Positions 1 to 8,214 of a DNA stretch of 56,498 nt are shown in pieces (within the stretch, counting starts at the first letter, position 1; each line of letters opens with the position of its first letter). The notes under the pieces were generated by a model. The model was not told where the DNA came from. It did not search any database and worked only from the letters and a program-made list of their open reading frames with translations. The position numbers and the translations under genes were made by a program. Source of the stretch: Bacillota bacterium (GTDB lineage: Bacteria > Bacillota > Clostridia > Peptostreptococcales > Anaerovoracaceae); the NCBI GenBank assembly GCA_030525285.1, contig JAUNFA010000010.1, forward strand, positions 1-56,498. The letters run 5' to 3'.

Positions 1-78
1 CCTTGGAGAAATGATGAGGGATTTGTCATCATGGGAATGAAGTATTTCCTTTTGAATGCAGATAGTTTAGAGTTCTGA
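1..78 (+). CDS. 3' end of an unidentified gene cut by the left edge
   Basis: Frame 1 is open from the first base to a TGA at 76-78, giving 25 codons that end in a hydrophobic/aromatic stretch (VIMGMKYFLLNADSLEF). No family is recognisable in so short a piece. It could be the C-terminus of a real gene or a chance open frame, and nothing downstream helps decide. Confidence 0.25.
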   Translation, partial: PWRNDEGFVIMGMKYFLLNADSLEF

Positions 79-346
79 TATCGGTTATAGATGAATGAAA
101 TCGGGAATTTGAAAGAAGGTTGAATGATAGTTCGTATGAATTCATGCAAGGGATGCCCAATAACACAAGCCATAGGTGCAGTGTGATTGGATGCGGCTTA
201 CTGCTGAAGCTGTCTGTCTCCTGAGAAGAGGAGGCAATCTGTACGACACCGCATCCTTTACAACCCTTCTATTAGCCCAAGTAAACCAGAGGTCGTTAGG
301 CATTTTTAGCTGACAATGATATTATCTAATCAAGGAGGTGGCTAAA
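79..346 (+). other. Non-coding stretch with an RNA-like fold
   Basis: No credible gene is visible here. The outstanding feature is a perfect 8-bp inverted repeat, GGATGCGG at 189-196 and CCGCATCC at 249-256. It encloses a second hairpin, TGTCTCC at 215-221 with GGAGGCA at 230-236 around an 8-base loop (one G-U pair). This nested fold suggests a structured RNA or a mobile-element end. I cannot match it to a known riboswitch, ribozyme or IS terminus. Confidence 0.4.
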
Positions 347-1126
347 ATGGTGCCGGAGCAATTTGCACAGTTCTTAATTGAACAGCGAAAGAAAAAAGGA
401 TTAACACAAAGGTAATTCGCAAAATTAATAGGTGTATCCACTGCGGCAGTTAGCAAATGGGAACGGGGATTGTGCCTGCCGGAAGTTTCAAGGTTTGAGG
501 ATATTGCCAAGGTACTTGAGCTTAATCTAATTGAGGTGATGCAGTGTAAGCTCGGGGATGCACCGATGAAAGAATTTGAGGGGGTATTGGTTGATACGAT
601 AAGTATCGCAGAGTCGCAGAATAAGCATAAGATATGTAAGAGTTTTATTTTGCTTATACTTGTTTTGATTTTGTGTTTAGGCGTGCATTTTTTTCCAATT
701 TACCATATATTCCAAGCTTGGTCTCCTTCATATTTTACGACCGGAGAAATATCCAAACTGGCATATGTTGGTAAACATGAGGACCTGAATCGCGCAAGGT
801 TATTCGTTGCCCAAGCGGATAAAGCTTTCTCAGATTTGGATACTCCAGAAAAACAGATTGAGAAGAAGTACGGGCTGTTTTCCAGATATGCTCCCGGTGC
901 TGAAGCAGGAGGCTTTAGCGAAACACATTCACTTAAACTATGGTCAGCACATTTTGGTGATAGTGCAACAGACAGCTACGGATACGTATGGGTTTACTAC
1001 TCTAATGAAGTGAAAAATGATAAGAATGAAGTCGTTCAAGGAAGCAATAAAATTCCCGCACTGTGGTTATTTGAGAAAAATAAAAATGGCGTGTGGGAAA
1101 TAATAGATATCAAGGAACATCCATAA
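347..1126 (+). pseudogene. Membrane-anchored XRE-family regulator with in-frame stop
   Basis: An ATG at 347 after AGGAGG (333-338) opens a typical Cro/CI helix-turn-helix (KKGLTQ...FAKLIGVSTAAVSKWERG). A TAA at 413-415 interrupts it exactly where family members usually carry Glu (LTQKE/LTQEE). The frame then stays open to 1126. The remainder holds a transmembrane helix (about residues 102-124, FILLILVLILCLGVHFF) and an extracytoplasmic domain of about 135 residues that I do not recognise. The original product would be about 259 aa: a DNA-binding domain tethered to the membrane with an outside sensor. A TTG at 470 could start a 218-aa product lacking most of the HTH, but it has no good RBS. 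I infer a recent nonsense mutation; a sequencing error is possible. Confidence 0.75.
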
Positions 1127-1197
1127 GCTTCTTATGCAGTACTTGATGATGGGATTCTAAATGAAGGTGTTAAAATTCTAGAAAGAGGTAAATAATT

Positions 1198-2100
1198 ATG
1201 ATAATTGAAAGAATTGAATCTCGAAGAGATCAGTTACCCCTTGAATTAGCTATTATCGAACCGGAAGGAAAACCTGTGGGTATTGTCCAATTTGTGCATG
1301 GCATGGCGGAGCATAAGGAACGTTATTACGATTTCATGAATTACTTGGCCACGAATGGGTATATTTGCGCTATTCATGACCACAGGGGACATGGAGCCAG
1401 TGTAAGAGAATCCGGCCATTTGGGGTATTTTTATACAGAAGATACTTCTGTAATCGTTGACGATGTATTTCAGGTGACAGAGTACCTACAAGATAAATAT
1501 GGAGCTTTGAACATTTCGATTTTCAGTCACAGCATGGGGACTTTAGTAGCCAGAAATTATCTGAAGAAATATGGAGACGGAATCAGCAGAATCGTATTGT
1601 GCGGACCGCCTACAAAGAACGGTCTTGTAAATGTTGCACTGATTTTGGCGAAAGTAACGGGACTCTTTCATGATAAGTTCGCTCCTAATAAATTTTTAGG
1701 CAGATTATCGTTAGGACCGTACAACAAGGAGCACACAACCCAAAACAGCTGGCTTTGTTCCGATTCTGGTGTGGTAGATGCATATAATGCAGACCCTTTA
1801 TGCGGATTTACATTTACAACAAACGGATTTACCAATCTCTATAAGCTGTTAAAATCCGCTTTTAACAGCAAAGACTGGAAATCTCCAAAGAAGGACTTGC
1901 CTGTTCTTTTGATTGCAGGAGATAATGACCCGGTAATTCAAAGTAAACAGAAGTTTATTGATTTAGAAAAATTTTTAAGGACTGTTGGGTATGAAAATAT
2001 TACCAGCAAGCTATACGGGCATAAAAGACATGAATTGCTTAATGAAATAGGACGAGAAGATATATACAAAGATGTGCTGAGGTTTTTTTCGGCAGATTAG
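1198..2100 (+). CDS. Alpha/beta hydrolase, lysophospholipase / monoacylglycerol lipase-like
   Basis: This 300-aa protein has the serine aminopeptidase/Hydrolase_4 fold typical of PldB-like lysophospholipases and monoglyceride lipases. Visible marks are the oxyanion-region HGMAEH, the strand motif HDHRGHG, the nucleophile elbow S-H-S-M-G with Ser112, an acid in AGDNDP (Asp242 or Asp244), and the catalytic His278 in HKRHELLNE. There is no signal peptide, so it acts in the cytoplasm, probably cleaving acyl esters of lipids. The ATG follows GAAAGAGG. It starts 71 bases after the broken XRE gene and points the same way; they may have been co-transcribed. Substrate cannot be predicted. The elbow begins with Ser in place of the usual Gly, a tolerated variant. 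Confidence 0.85.
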   Translation: MIIERIESRRDQLPLELAIIEPEGKPVGIVQFVHGMAEHKERYYDFMNYLATNGYICAIHDHRGHGASVRESGHLGYFYTEDTSVIVDDVFQVTEYLQDKYGALNISIFSHSMGTLVARNYLKKYGDGISRIVLCGPPTKNGLVNVALILAKVTGLFHDKFAPNKFLGRLSLGPYNKEHTTQNSWLCSDSGVVDAYNADPLCGFTFTTNGFTNLYKLLKSAFNSKDWKSPKKDLPVLLIAGDNDPVIQSKQKFIDLEKFLRTVGYENITSKLYGHKRHELLNEIGREDIYKDVLRFFSAD

Positions 2101-2143
2101 AACAAACTGCAAATGGAAAAAACTACCAACGAATTCTCTTTTG

Positions 2144-2152
2144 TGATATAAT
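2144..2152 (+). promoter_or_regulatory. Extended -10 promoter
   Basis: TGATATAAT is a perfect TGnTATAAT extended -10 element, 30 bases before the ATG of the secreted NlpC/P60-like gene. The -35 region is poor, as is usual for extended -10 promoters. Confidence 0.5.
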
Positions 2153-2181
2153 TCCCCTAAGGGTATCAGAAAGGGGAATGG

Positions 2182-3600
2182 ATGAAGAGGATAGTATCTG
2201 CTCTGCTGATATGGACTATGTTGCTAGTGACAACAGGTATAAGGGGAGCACCTGTTTTTGCTGTATCAAAACCTGCAGTACCTGCAATAATTTCCATAAC
2301 AAGCGGAACGACGAAACAGGAGGGAGAAGTAACTGTTAAATGGAAAAAGATATCGGCTAATGGCTATCAGTTGCAATATTCAATGTCGGCAGGGTTTAGC
2401 GGTGCCGGCACATGGTCAACGAAGAGTGCGTCAGCAGTTACCAGAACATTTACAGGTCTCAATAAAGGAGCTGTTTATTATTTTAGGGTAAGAGCAATTA
2501 AGCAACACAAGGGCAAGAAGTATTACAGCGGGTGGAGCAGTGCTGTACAGATTACAACACATGAGCATGAATTCAGCTCACACGTCATAGAGCCCGCTGC
2601 ATGTAACAAACAGGGAACTGTCGAATATTCATGTAATGGGTGCGGATATTCTTACCGGGAAGAATTGAATGGCTTGGAGCATTCTTATGAAAAGAAGGTA
2701 AGCAAACGGGCAACAACAAAGTCCGGTGGAATTATGAAGTATACCTGCAAAAGGTGCGGTGACTGTTATACGGAGACAATATCCCGACTTCCCGCCAAGA
2801 ATTATACAAAGAAAAAGGCAAAGACTTCAACTAAGTCAGGAAACAGTAAATCCGGGAAGGCAACAGCCAAAACTCAAAGGCACGATAAAAGTGCGAGTTC
2901 GGTGAGACAGACATCAAAACGCGGGGATAAACAGACAGAAAAGCAGACACCGAAGGCTGCTCAAAAGCCCAAGGTGAACAATGCAAATATTGATTCGGCC
3001 AAAGAAACAAGTGAGGCAGCTTCAAGCAAGCCATGCACAGCTCAGGAGAGGACGGTCAAGGCAAGAAAAGCAGCCGTTTCATGGGCAATATCCATAGCGG
3101 ATAATAATGAGTTCCATTATGGTAAATCCAAGTGGGCACACAAGGCAGGCTGTTATTATTGTGGTACTAATCAGCGGGCCGGAAGCAGCAAAAGAAGAGG
3201 GGGAGCTTCTCTTGCAGAATGTGCCAAAACATATTGCTGCAACCCTTTCGTTACGGCGGCATATTATCATGGTGCAGGTGCATCAGAAGTGAATTGCAAA
3301 GTGAAAAGCAAGAGAATAAACCTTGCTAATGATAAAAATAAAGCTTTGAAGAACAAGAAAGCATTTAAGCGCATATCAAAACCGGGTAATATAAGGGCAC
3401 TTTGTGAAGGCGACATATTGCTTACCCCGACACATTGCATGCTTTATACCGGAGACGGTAAGGTAGTGCATGCAGCACATCATGATAACGGCAAGCGTGA
3501 TTCCTATTGGGACAGTTCCATTGTTCACGAGGATATAAGCAGCAGACAGTGGAAAAGAACAAGCAAAATATATCGATATATCGGTACGGGAAGGTACTGA
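2182..3600 (+). CDS. Secreted FN3 protein with C-terminal NlpC/P60-like amidase domain
   Basis: The 472-aa product begins with a Sec signal peptide (about residues 1-28, cleavage near VFA). A fibronectin type III domain follows (about 32-128, VTVKWKKI...YYFRVRA...YYSGWSS). Next come two copies of a Cys-paired module, H.H...C...YSCNGCGY and YTCKRCGDCY (about 130-205), seen in clostridial surface proteins. A Lys/Ser/Thr-rich linker (about 205-290) leads to a cysteine-peptidase domain (about 290-472). Candidate catalytic residues are Cys352/Cys353 before N-P-F-V and His418 in PTHCMLYTG. By analogy with NlpC/P60 proteins it would cut peptidoglycan peptides or act as an amidase on the cell surface. 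ATG 2182 follows AAGGGG. The FN3 module matches those of the two secreted proteins downstream of the cobalamin riboswitch, so these genes may serve one surface structure. Confidence 0.75.
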   Translation: MKRIVSALLIWTMLLVTTGIRGAPVFAVSKPAVPAIISITSGTTKQEGEVTVKWKKISANGYQLQYSMSAGFSGAGTWSTKSASAVTRTFTGLNKGAVYYFRVRAIKQHKGKKYYSGWSSAVQITTHEHEFSSHVIEPAACNKQGTVEYSCNGCGYSYREELNGLEHSYEKKVSKRATTKSGGIMKYTCKRCGDCYTETISRLPAKNYTKKKAKTSTKSGNSKSGKATAKTQRHDKSASSVRQTSKRGDKQTEKQTPKAAQKPKVNNANIDSAKETSEAASSKPCTAQERTVKARKAAVSWAISIADNNEFHYGKSKWAHKAGCYYCGTNQRAGSSKRRGGASLAECAKTYCCNPFVTAAYYHGAGASEVNCKVKSKRINLANDKNKALKNKKAFKRISKPGNIRALCEGDILLTPTHCMLYTGDGKVVHAAHHDNGKRDSYWDSSIVHEDISSRQWKRTSKIYRYIGTGRY

Positions 3601-3620
3601 TGTTTAATTAGTTAAAAGTA

Positions 3621-3649
3621 TTGAAGCAATTGTAACCCTGTGGTAACAT
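3621..3649 (+). promoter_or_regulatory. Promoter of the cobalamin-riboswitch operon
   Basis: TTGAAG (3621-3626), a 17-base spacer and TAACAT (3644-3649) with an upstream TG (TGGTAACAT) make a reasonable sigma-A promoter. It would begin transcription just ahead of the riboswitch. Confidence 0.45.
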
Positions 3650-3668
3650 ATGTGTGAAATTAATATAG

Positions 3669-3834
3669 TGACATCGATATAATGGAAGCCGGTGAGAGTC
3701 CGGCACTGTGTCTCAGCAACCGTATTTCCTACAAAGGAACTGGCCGTGTATTAAAGAAGGCAAGCCACTGAGGATAAATCCCGGGGAAGGCGTTCCGGAG
3801 GTTTGAAGGATAAGTCGGGAGACCTGTCATGTCA
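3669..3834 (+). promoter_or_regulatory. Cobalamin (B12) riboswitch
   Basis: The conserved cobalamin-aptamer blocks occur in order: GGAAGCCGGTGAGAGTCCGG near 3684, CACTGT and CAGCAACCGT after it, GCCACTGAGGA and the B12-box-like GGGGAAGGC near 3764-3791, and GTCGGGAGACCTGTC near 3814-3828. P1 can be drawn between TGACAT (3669-3674) and ATGTCA (3829-3834). Family knowledge: binding of adenosyl- or methylcobalamin normally shuts off the downstream genes. An intrinsic terminator at 3940 fits transcriptional control. Confidence 0.9.
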
Positions 3835-3939
3835 GTTGGTAGTCTTCTGAGGTAGGACGAAGATATGCTGCGTTTATTTTGAAATAAGGTGGTGCGCCGC
3901 CTGTATTTTGCGTGGGAATGTTGGCATGTTTTGAATATC

Positions 3940-3966
3940 AGGCATCTCAGAAGAGGTGCCTTTTAT
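3940..3966 (+). terminator. Riboswitch expression-platform terminator
   Basis: GGCATCTC and GAGGTGCC form an 8-bp stem around AGAA, followed at once by TTTTAT. It lies between the B12 aptamer and the first gene, where it would stop transcription in the ligand-bound state. Confidence 0.7.
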
Positions 3967-4026
3967 AGTATCCAAGGTAAGAGGGAGATTTTACATCTCA
4001 TGTTATTATCGTGGAGGAGGATAAGA

Positions 4027-4281
4027 ATGATGAAGAACAGTAGCAGCTTTTTCGCAAATAAAGATTGTGAATATTATCCATGTCACAAGGTTGAAAATGA
4101 GGAAGAATTCAACTGTTTGTTTTGCTATTGCCCGCTATATGCACTGGGAGACAAGTGCGGTGGTAATTTAAGTTTCACAGAAAGCGGAATTAAAGATTGT
4201 TCAAATTGCAACATTCCTCACAGACCGGATGCGGTCATATATATGGCAGACAAGTTGAAAGAAATAGTTCAAATATCATAA
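4027..4281 (+). CDS. Cysteine-rich small-domain protein of the cobalamin locus
   Basis: The 84-aa protein carries at least eight cysteines in the pattern D-C-x3-P-C-H ... N-C-x2-C-x-C-P-L-Y ... D-K-C-G-G ... D-C-x2-C. This matches the Cys-rich small domain (PF04071), a presumed metal-binding domain often found beside, or fused to, cobalamin genes. ATG 4027 is chosen because AGGAGG sits about seven bases upstream; the frame is open back to 3889, but that stretch is riboswitch platform and terminator. It is the first gene after the B12 riboswitch, 30 bases before the DUF4430 lipoprotein. A role in corrinoid salvage or cobalt handling is likely; the biochemical function is unknown. Confidence 0.8.
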   Translation: MMKNSSSFFANKDCEYYPCHKVENEEEFNCLFCYCPLYALGDKCGGNLSFTESGIKDCSNCNIPHRPDAVIYMADKLKEIVQIS

Positions 4282-4311
4282 GCTGACAAATAGAGAGGGA
4301 GAATTGATGAA

Positions 4312-4907
4312 ATGAGGAAAAACGAATTAAGAAATATAATAATTGCATTATTGACAGTGCTGTGTATGGCCTTCGCAATGACTTCATGCGGAAAGGATGG
4401 AACGAGTAGCGGTAGTAATGATGCGGATACTCAGATTACGCAGGAAGCTGAAGTTTCGGAAGAAGCCAAGAATGAAGAAAAAAGCGTACCAGTAGAAAAA
4501 GAAACAGAAAAGACAACAGAACAGACAACGAAAGAACCTGTGGAGGTGAAAAGGCAACAGAAAAAACAACAGAAAAACCTACAAAAGCAAAGAAAAAGCC
4601 GACTCAGACCAAAGCAACAAAAGAAAATACGTGCAGGGTGGAAGTAAGTGGCAAAACATATAAGGTAAGTGTTTCATCTAATGATACAGCATATTCTGTT
4701 CTCAAAAAAACGGGAGTATCGGTCAGTGCCAGAAATTCTGAATACGGGATATATGTCGAAGGGATTAATGGCAAATTTGAATTTGACGAAGGTCCGGACA
4801 GCGGATGGATGTATTCTGTTAACGGTGTCAAACCGAAAAAAAGCGCAGGCAAGTATTCGATTAAGAAGGGGGATAAAGTTAAATGGTATTATACAACAAG
4901 CTATTAA
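4312..4907 (+). pseudogene. DUF4430 (transcobalamin-like) lipoprotein with a -1 frameshift
   Basis: The first frame (4312-4647) gives a lipoprotein signal with lipobox AMTSC (Cys about residue 26) and a Glu/Lys/Thr-rich linker, then degenerates into Gln/Lys/Arg. The -1 frame, open from 4476 to the stop at 4907, carries on the same linker (GEKATEKTTEKPTKAKK) and then a DUF4430 domain with VSVSSNDTAYSVLKKTG, SGWMYSVNG and IKKGDKVKWYYTT. DUF4430 is the domain shared with the C-terminus of transcobalamin/intrinsic factor. Restored, it is a lipid-anchored surface protein of about 198 aa. The composition switch falls near 4536-4560; losing one G from a GAGGGTG would explain it. It may be a real null allele, phase variation in the repetitive linker, or an assembly error. 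Confidence 0.8.
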
Positions 4908-6808
4908 GAAAATCTCTTAAACCGATAATGGCAGCCATTGTGGCAGTTTTGTTTCTTGTTGCAGGTTCAGCTTCAATACATGCAGATGATTCACAGCTGC
5001 AGGATAACGGGAATCTTAAATGGAGTATGTGTTTAGACGCAAAGAACGGCAGAGTGACACCACCTGCATATGATGATGGATTTATCTATACAGCATCAGG
5101 CAGCATCCTTTACAAGATAAATGCGGACTCAGGAGAAGTTGCTGACAAAGTGCCATTTGACGGCAATGTAGGACATGCAACAATTCCAGTTACAATAGGT
5201 GGTAATTGGATTTTTGTAGCTCTTGATGCATCAAAAGTAGCAATAATAAATAAAAATGATATGACCTCAAGAACTATAAAATATGCAGAAAATGAAAACA
5301 AGTCTCAGACAATAAGTCCTATTATCTACGATGCTGCAAAGGATTGTGCATACACCGGGTCGTGGATGGTGGAACGCGATAACGGGAAGAGGGTTATCAG
5401 CGGTTCATATGCAGCAATTGATGTGGCAACGGGAGAAACAACCGTTATTCAGCAAAGTGACACCGGATTTTACTGGACGGGTGCCTGCATCAAGGGAAAG
5501 TTCGTTGTTTTTGGTTCCAACGCAAATGGCAGTGATGACAATGCTCCATGTGAAGGGATAGCTAAGCTGTACTGCTATAATAGCGAAACAAAAGAAACTG
5601 TATCCTGCGATGTTGAGGGTTCAGTTTGCTCAACAGTAATAGAGCACAATGGTAAATTCTATTTTACAACTAAAGCAGGAAAGCTTTATGAAGCGGCTGT
5701 AAGTGATGAAGGAATAATAGCTACAGAGAAACTTAAACTTGGAAGTGCAGGAACTGGTAACCTTATTATTCGAGACAACAAGATATATGCAGGATGTAAG
5801 ACCGGAATCGTTGCGGCTAATCTGAACGACTGGACTGCTACAAACTATACAGCACCTGCAGATGTGAAACATATTGCAGTTGTAGGGGACAGGATGCTTT
5901 GTACATACAATCAGAGTAATGGCGGCATATATGATCCTATAAGAGGATATGAATATTTCACACCTGACGCAGGAATGAAAGGATATTGCATTTCGGATAT
6001 TGCCACAAATGGGAGCACGGTGTATTACAAAAACGACAGCGGATACATAATGGCAGTTGAAACGGCGCCTGTAAATGTAGTATGCAATAAAGTTTATGAA
6101 TATGATGGCAAGGTGGTAGAACCGGACATTTCAGTAATGTACAAGGGAAAGAAGCTTGCCGATGGACAGGACTACGAGATAGATACAAGTGATTTGAATG
6201 GTGCTGGTAACAGAATACTTACGGTTAGCGGCAAAGGGAATTATTCCTTTAACCAGGCAAGAAATATTAACATAGCCAAGGGCAGAAGCCAGATAAAATG
6301 TAAGACATCAATTCAGAAAGCATACGGAGCATCTGCTTTTGATTTGGGAGCATCGGCGGATGGCAAAATGACTTTCACATCATCATCGCCTAGTGTTGTG
6401 AAGGTATCTGAGAATGGTAAGGTAACTGTCAAAGGTATGGGAAAGAGTACGATAACCATCAAAGCCGGGGAAACGGACAATTACCTCCCGGGTACATTTA
6501 AGGTGACAATGACAGTAGTGCCTAAGACTGTGACAGGAGTCAAGGTCAAATCCGGCAAGAAAAAGATGACAGTGAAATGGTCCAAGATGTCAGGTATCAC
6601 AGGATATCAAATCGCCTACTCAAGAAATGCCAAATTTGCAAGCGGCAACAAATATGCGTATGTGACGAAATATTCGACAGTTAGTAAGACTATAAAGAAG
6701 TTGACAAAGAAAAAGTATTACTATGTTAAGGTGAGGGCTTACAAGACTGTAGGTGGCACTAAATACTATGGTTCATATTCGTCAGTAAGGAAAGCCAAGA
6801 TAAGGTAA
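4883..6808 (+). CDS. Secreted beta-propeller/Ig/FN3 surface protein of the B12 locus
   Basis: The 641-aa protein has a signal peptide (about 1-34, hydrophobic IMAAIVAVLFLVAG before SIHADD). A PQQ/WD-like beta-propeller of repeated blades follows (about 38-395, e.g. GFIYTASGSILYKINADSGE, DGSVCS-type blades). Next are a clostridial Ig-like module (about 400-470, YEYDGKVVEPDISV...LTVSGKGNYS), a BIG2-like module (about 475-550, VVKVSENGKVTVKGMGKSTITI) and a C-terminal FN3 module ending in basic residues. No LPXTG or SLH anchor is visible. The ATG lies inside the DUF4430 gene, 25 bases before its stop, after AAGGGGG, so translation is probably coupled to it. Location suggests a role in holding or presenting a corrinoid at the surface; that is inference. 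Confidence 0.75.
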   Translation: MVLYNKLLRKSLKPIMAAIVAVLFLVAGSASIHADDSQLQDNGNLKWSMCLDAKNGRVTPPAYDDGFIYTASGSILYKINADSGEVADKVPFDGNVGHATIPVTIGGNWIFVALDASKVAIINKNDMTSRTIKYAENENKSQTISPIIYDAAKDCAYTGSWMVERDNGKRVISGSYAAIDVATGETTVIQQSDTGFYWTGACIKGKFVVFGSNANGSDDNAPCEGIAKLYCYNSETKETVSCDVEGSVCSTVIEHNGKFYFTTKAGKLYEAAVSDEGIIATEKLKLGSAGTGNLIIRDNKIYAGCKTGIVAANLNDWTATNYTAPADVKHIAVVGDRMLCTYNQSNGGIYDPIRGYEYFTPDAGMKGYCISDIATNGSTVYYKNDSGYIMAVETAPVNVVCNKVYEYDGKVVEPDISVMYKGKKLADGQDYEIDTSDLNGAGNRILTVSGKGNYSFNQARNINIAKGRSQIKCKTSIQKAYGASAFDLGASADGKMTFTSSSPSVVKVSENGKVTVKGMGKSTITIKAGETDNYLPGTFKVTMTVVPKTVTGVKVKSGKKKMTVKWSKMSGITGYQIAYSRNAKFASGNKYAYVTKYSTVSKTIKKLTKKKYYYVKVRAYKTVGGTKYYGSYSSVRKAKIR

Positions 6809-6849
6809 TACAAGATAAAGTAATATATGTTACGAAAGGAAGATAATTG

Positions 6850-8196
6850 ATGAAAAAGAGAATTTTAGCATTAATAACATCGGTAACCGTTGCGGTAACA
6901 ATGCTTGCAGGAAGCACAGCGGTGACTTTTGCGGATGAACAGAAAGTTGATGCAGATGTGACTGTAAGAACTCAGATGGCCAATGCCTATGTACATGACC
7001 TGAAAAGTGTGAATGTGTCCTCAGACCTTGCGGAGTCATATGGATTCAAGGATAATGTGCCACAGGCAGAGAATGTATCAGCCCTGGATGTAATGGTAAA
7101 ATCGCATATAATGTCATTCGGTAATGATTTCAGAGCTGAAACAGCAGATGAGTATTTGAAAGTTGATGGAAAGGGATATATTTCCAAGCTTTACGGACAT
7201 GAAACATATGCCAGCGGATTTTTGGTTAATCAGGGCTTTCCTAATGATGGAAGTGAGAGCTCATATGGTGGTTACAACGGAACAACCGTATCTACACAGA
7301 AAGTAGTAAATGGTGATGTTGTTGATTTCTTCGTTTATAACGATGAATCAAAATACAGCGATAAATACAGTTATGTGGATATGGCACAGAAGGTGACGGC
7401 AGGCTCACGCATTAATGTAACTCTCAAGGGTGTTTCTGTTATGAATGGATACCGTTACAAGGATCCGGCTTCCATGAAAGCTGCGGCAGAAGCATTAAAG
7501 GATGTGAAAATTGCATACGTTGATATATCAAATGGTGCAGTAAATGTAATCGGTGACACAGTGTCTGATGAAAAGGGTAACATTACTTTCACAACACCAG
7601 AAAAGACAGGCACTTATTATATCACACCATACTCGGACAATGATAATATTCCGGTTTTGATGAATCCACAGAAGATTACAGTGACATCGAGTTTTGGTAA
7701 AGCAACGCTTGGCACGAAGTCATATACATACAGTGGCAAGGCTAAGAAGCCTTCAGTAGTTGTTAAGGATAAAGAGGGGCATGCTCTTATCAAAGGGAAT
7801 GACTATACGGTTTCATATAAGAACAATACCAAGGTGGGAACAGCAACGGTAACAGTTAAAGGAACAGGCATTTATAACTTCTCGCAGACACTGAAATTCA
7901 AAATCAATCCACCAAAAGCAAAGCTTGTTAAAGTTAAGGCCCTCGGCGGAAAGAAGATTAAGGTAAGCTGGAAAAAGCAGAAGAAGCAGACCACGGGTTA
8001 TCAGATAAGATATAGTGCCCACAAAAGCATGAGCAAAAGCAAATACGTTACTGTTAAAAAGAACAGTACAACATGGAAGAGGATATGGAAGGTCGGCAAG
8101 GGAAAAAAGTACGTTCAGATTAGAACTTATAAGACAGTTAACGGTACGAAATACTATTCTTCATGGAGTGCTTCCAAGTCAGTTAAGGTGAGATAA
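6850..8196 (+). CDS. Secreted DUF4430-like protein with Ig and FN3 modules
   Basis: This 448-aa protein has a signal peptide (1-27, KKRILALITSVTVAVTMLAG). Its N-terminal half fits the DUF4430 pattern: SALDVMVKSH, GKGYISKLYG, SGFLVNQGF and VVNGDVVDFFVYND correspond to the domain's helix, strand, W/F-x-V-N-G-like and GD-V-x-W-x-Y-like elements. An Ig-like module (about 280-350, YTYSGKAKKPSVVV...VTVKGTGIYN) and an FN3 module (about 358-448) follow, as in the preceding protein. ATG 6850 is preferred to the adjacent TTG 6847 for its spacing from AAGGAAG. It is the second transcobalamin-like protein of the operon and a candidate extracellular corrinoid binder; the domain call rests on pattern, not on a search. 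Confidence 0.7.
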   Translation: MKKRILALITSVTVAVTMLAGSTAVTFADEQKVDADVTVRTQMANAYVHDLKSVNVSSDLAESYGFKDNVPQAENVSALDVMVKSHIMSFGNDFRAETADEYLKVDGKGYISKLYGHETYASGFLVNQGFPNDGSESSYGGYNGTTVSTQKVVNGDVVDFFVYNDESKYSDKYSYVDMAQKVTAGSRINVTLKGVSVMNGYRYKDPASMKAAAEALKDVKIAYVDISNGAVNVIGDTVSDEKGNITFTTPEKTGTYYITPYSDNDNIPVLMNPQKITVTSSFGKATLGTKSYTYSGKAKKPSVVVKDKEGHALIKGNDYTVSYKNNTKVGTATVTVKGTGIYNFSQTLKFKINPPKAKLVKVKALGGKKIKVSWKKQKKQTTGYQIRYSAHKSMSKSKYVTVKKNSTTWKRIWKVGKGKKYVQIRTYKTVNGTKYYSSWSASKSVKVR

Positions 8197-8214
8197 TCAG
8201 GAGATTAATGTGTA

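Noticed and set aside
222..235. CTGAGAAGAGG resembling a hammerhead-ribozyme or TPP core
   Set aside because: The required partner motifs (GAAA core strand; the TPP second arm) are absent.
3889..4026. Upstream extension of the Cys-rich protein to 130 aa
   Set aside because: The extension is encoded by riboswitch expression platform and terminator and has no RBS; ATG 4027 has AGGAGG at good spacing.
4540..4600. Programmed -1 frameshifting in the DUF4430 lipoprotein
   Set aside because: The A6 runs are not in the phase needed for a canonical X-XXY-YYZ slippery heptamer and no clear pseudoknot follows; mutation or slippage is simpler.
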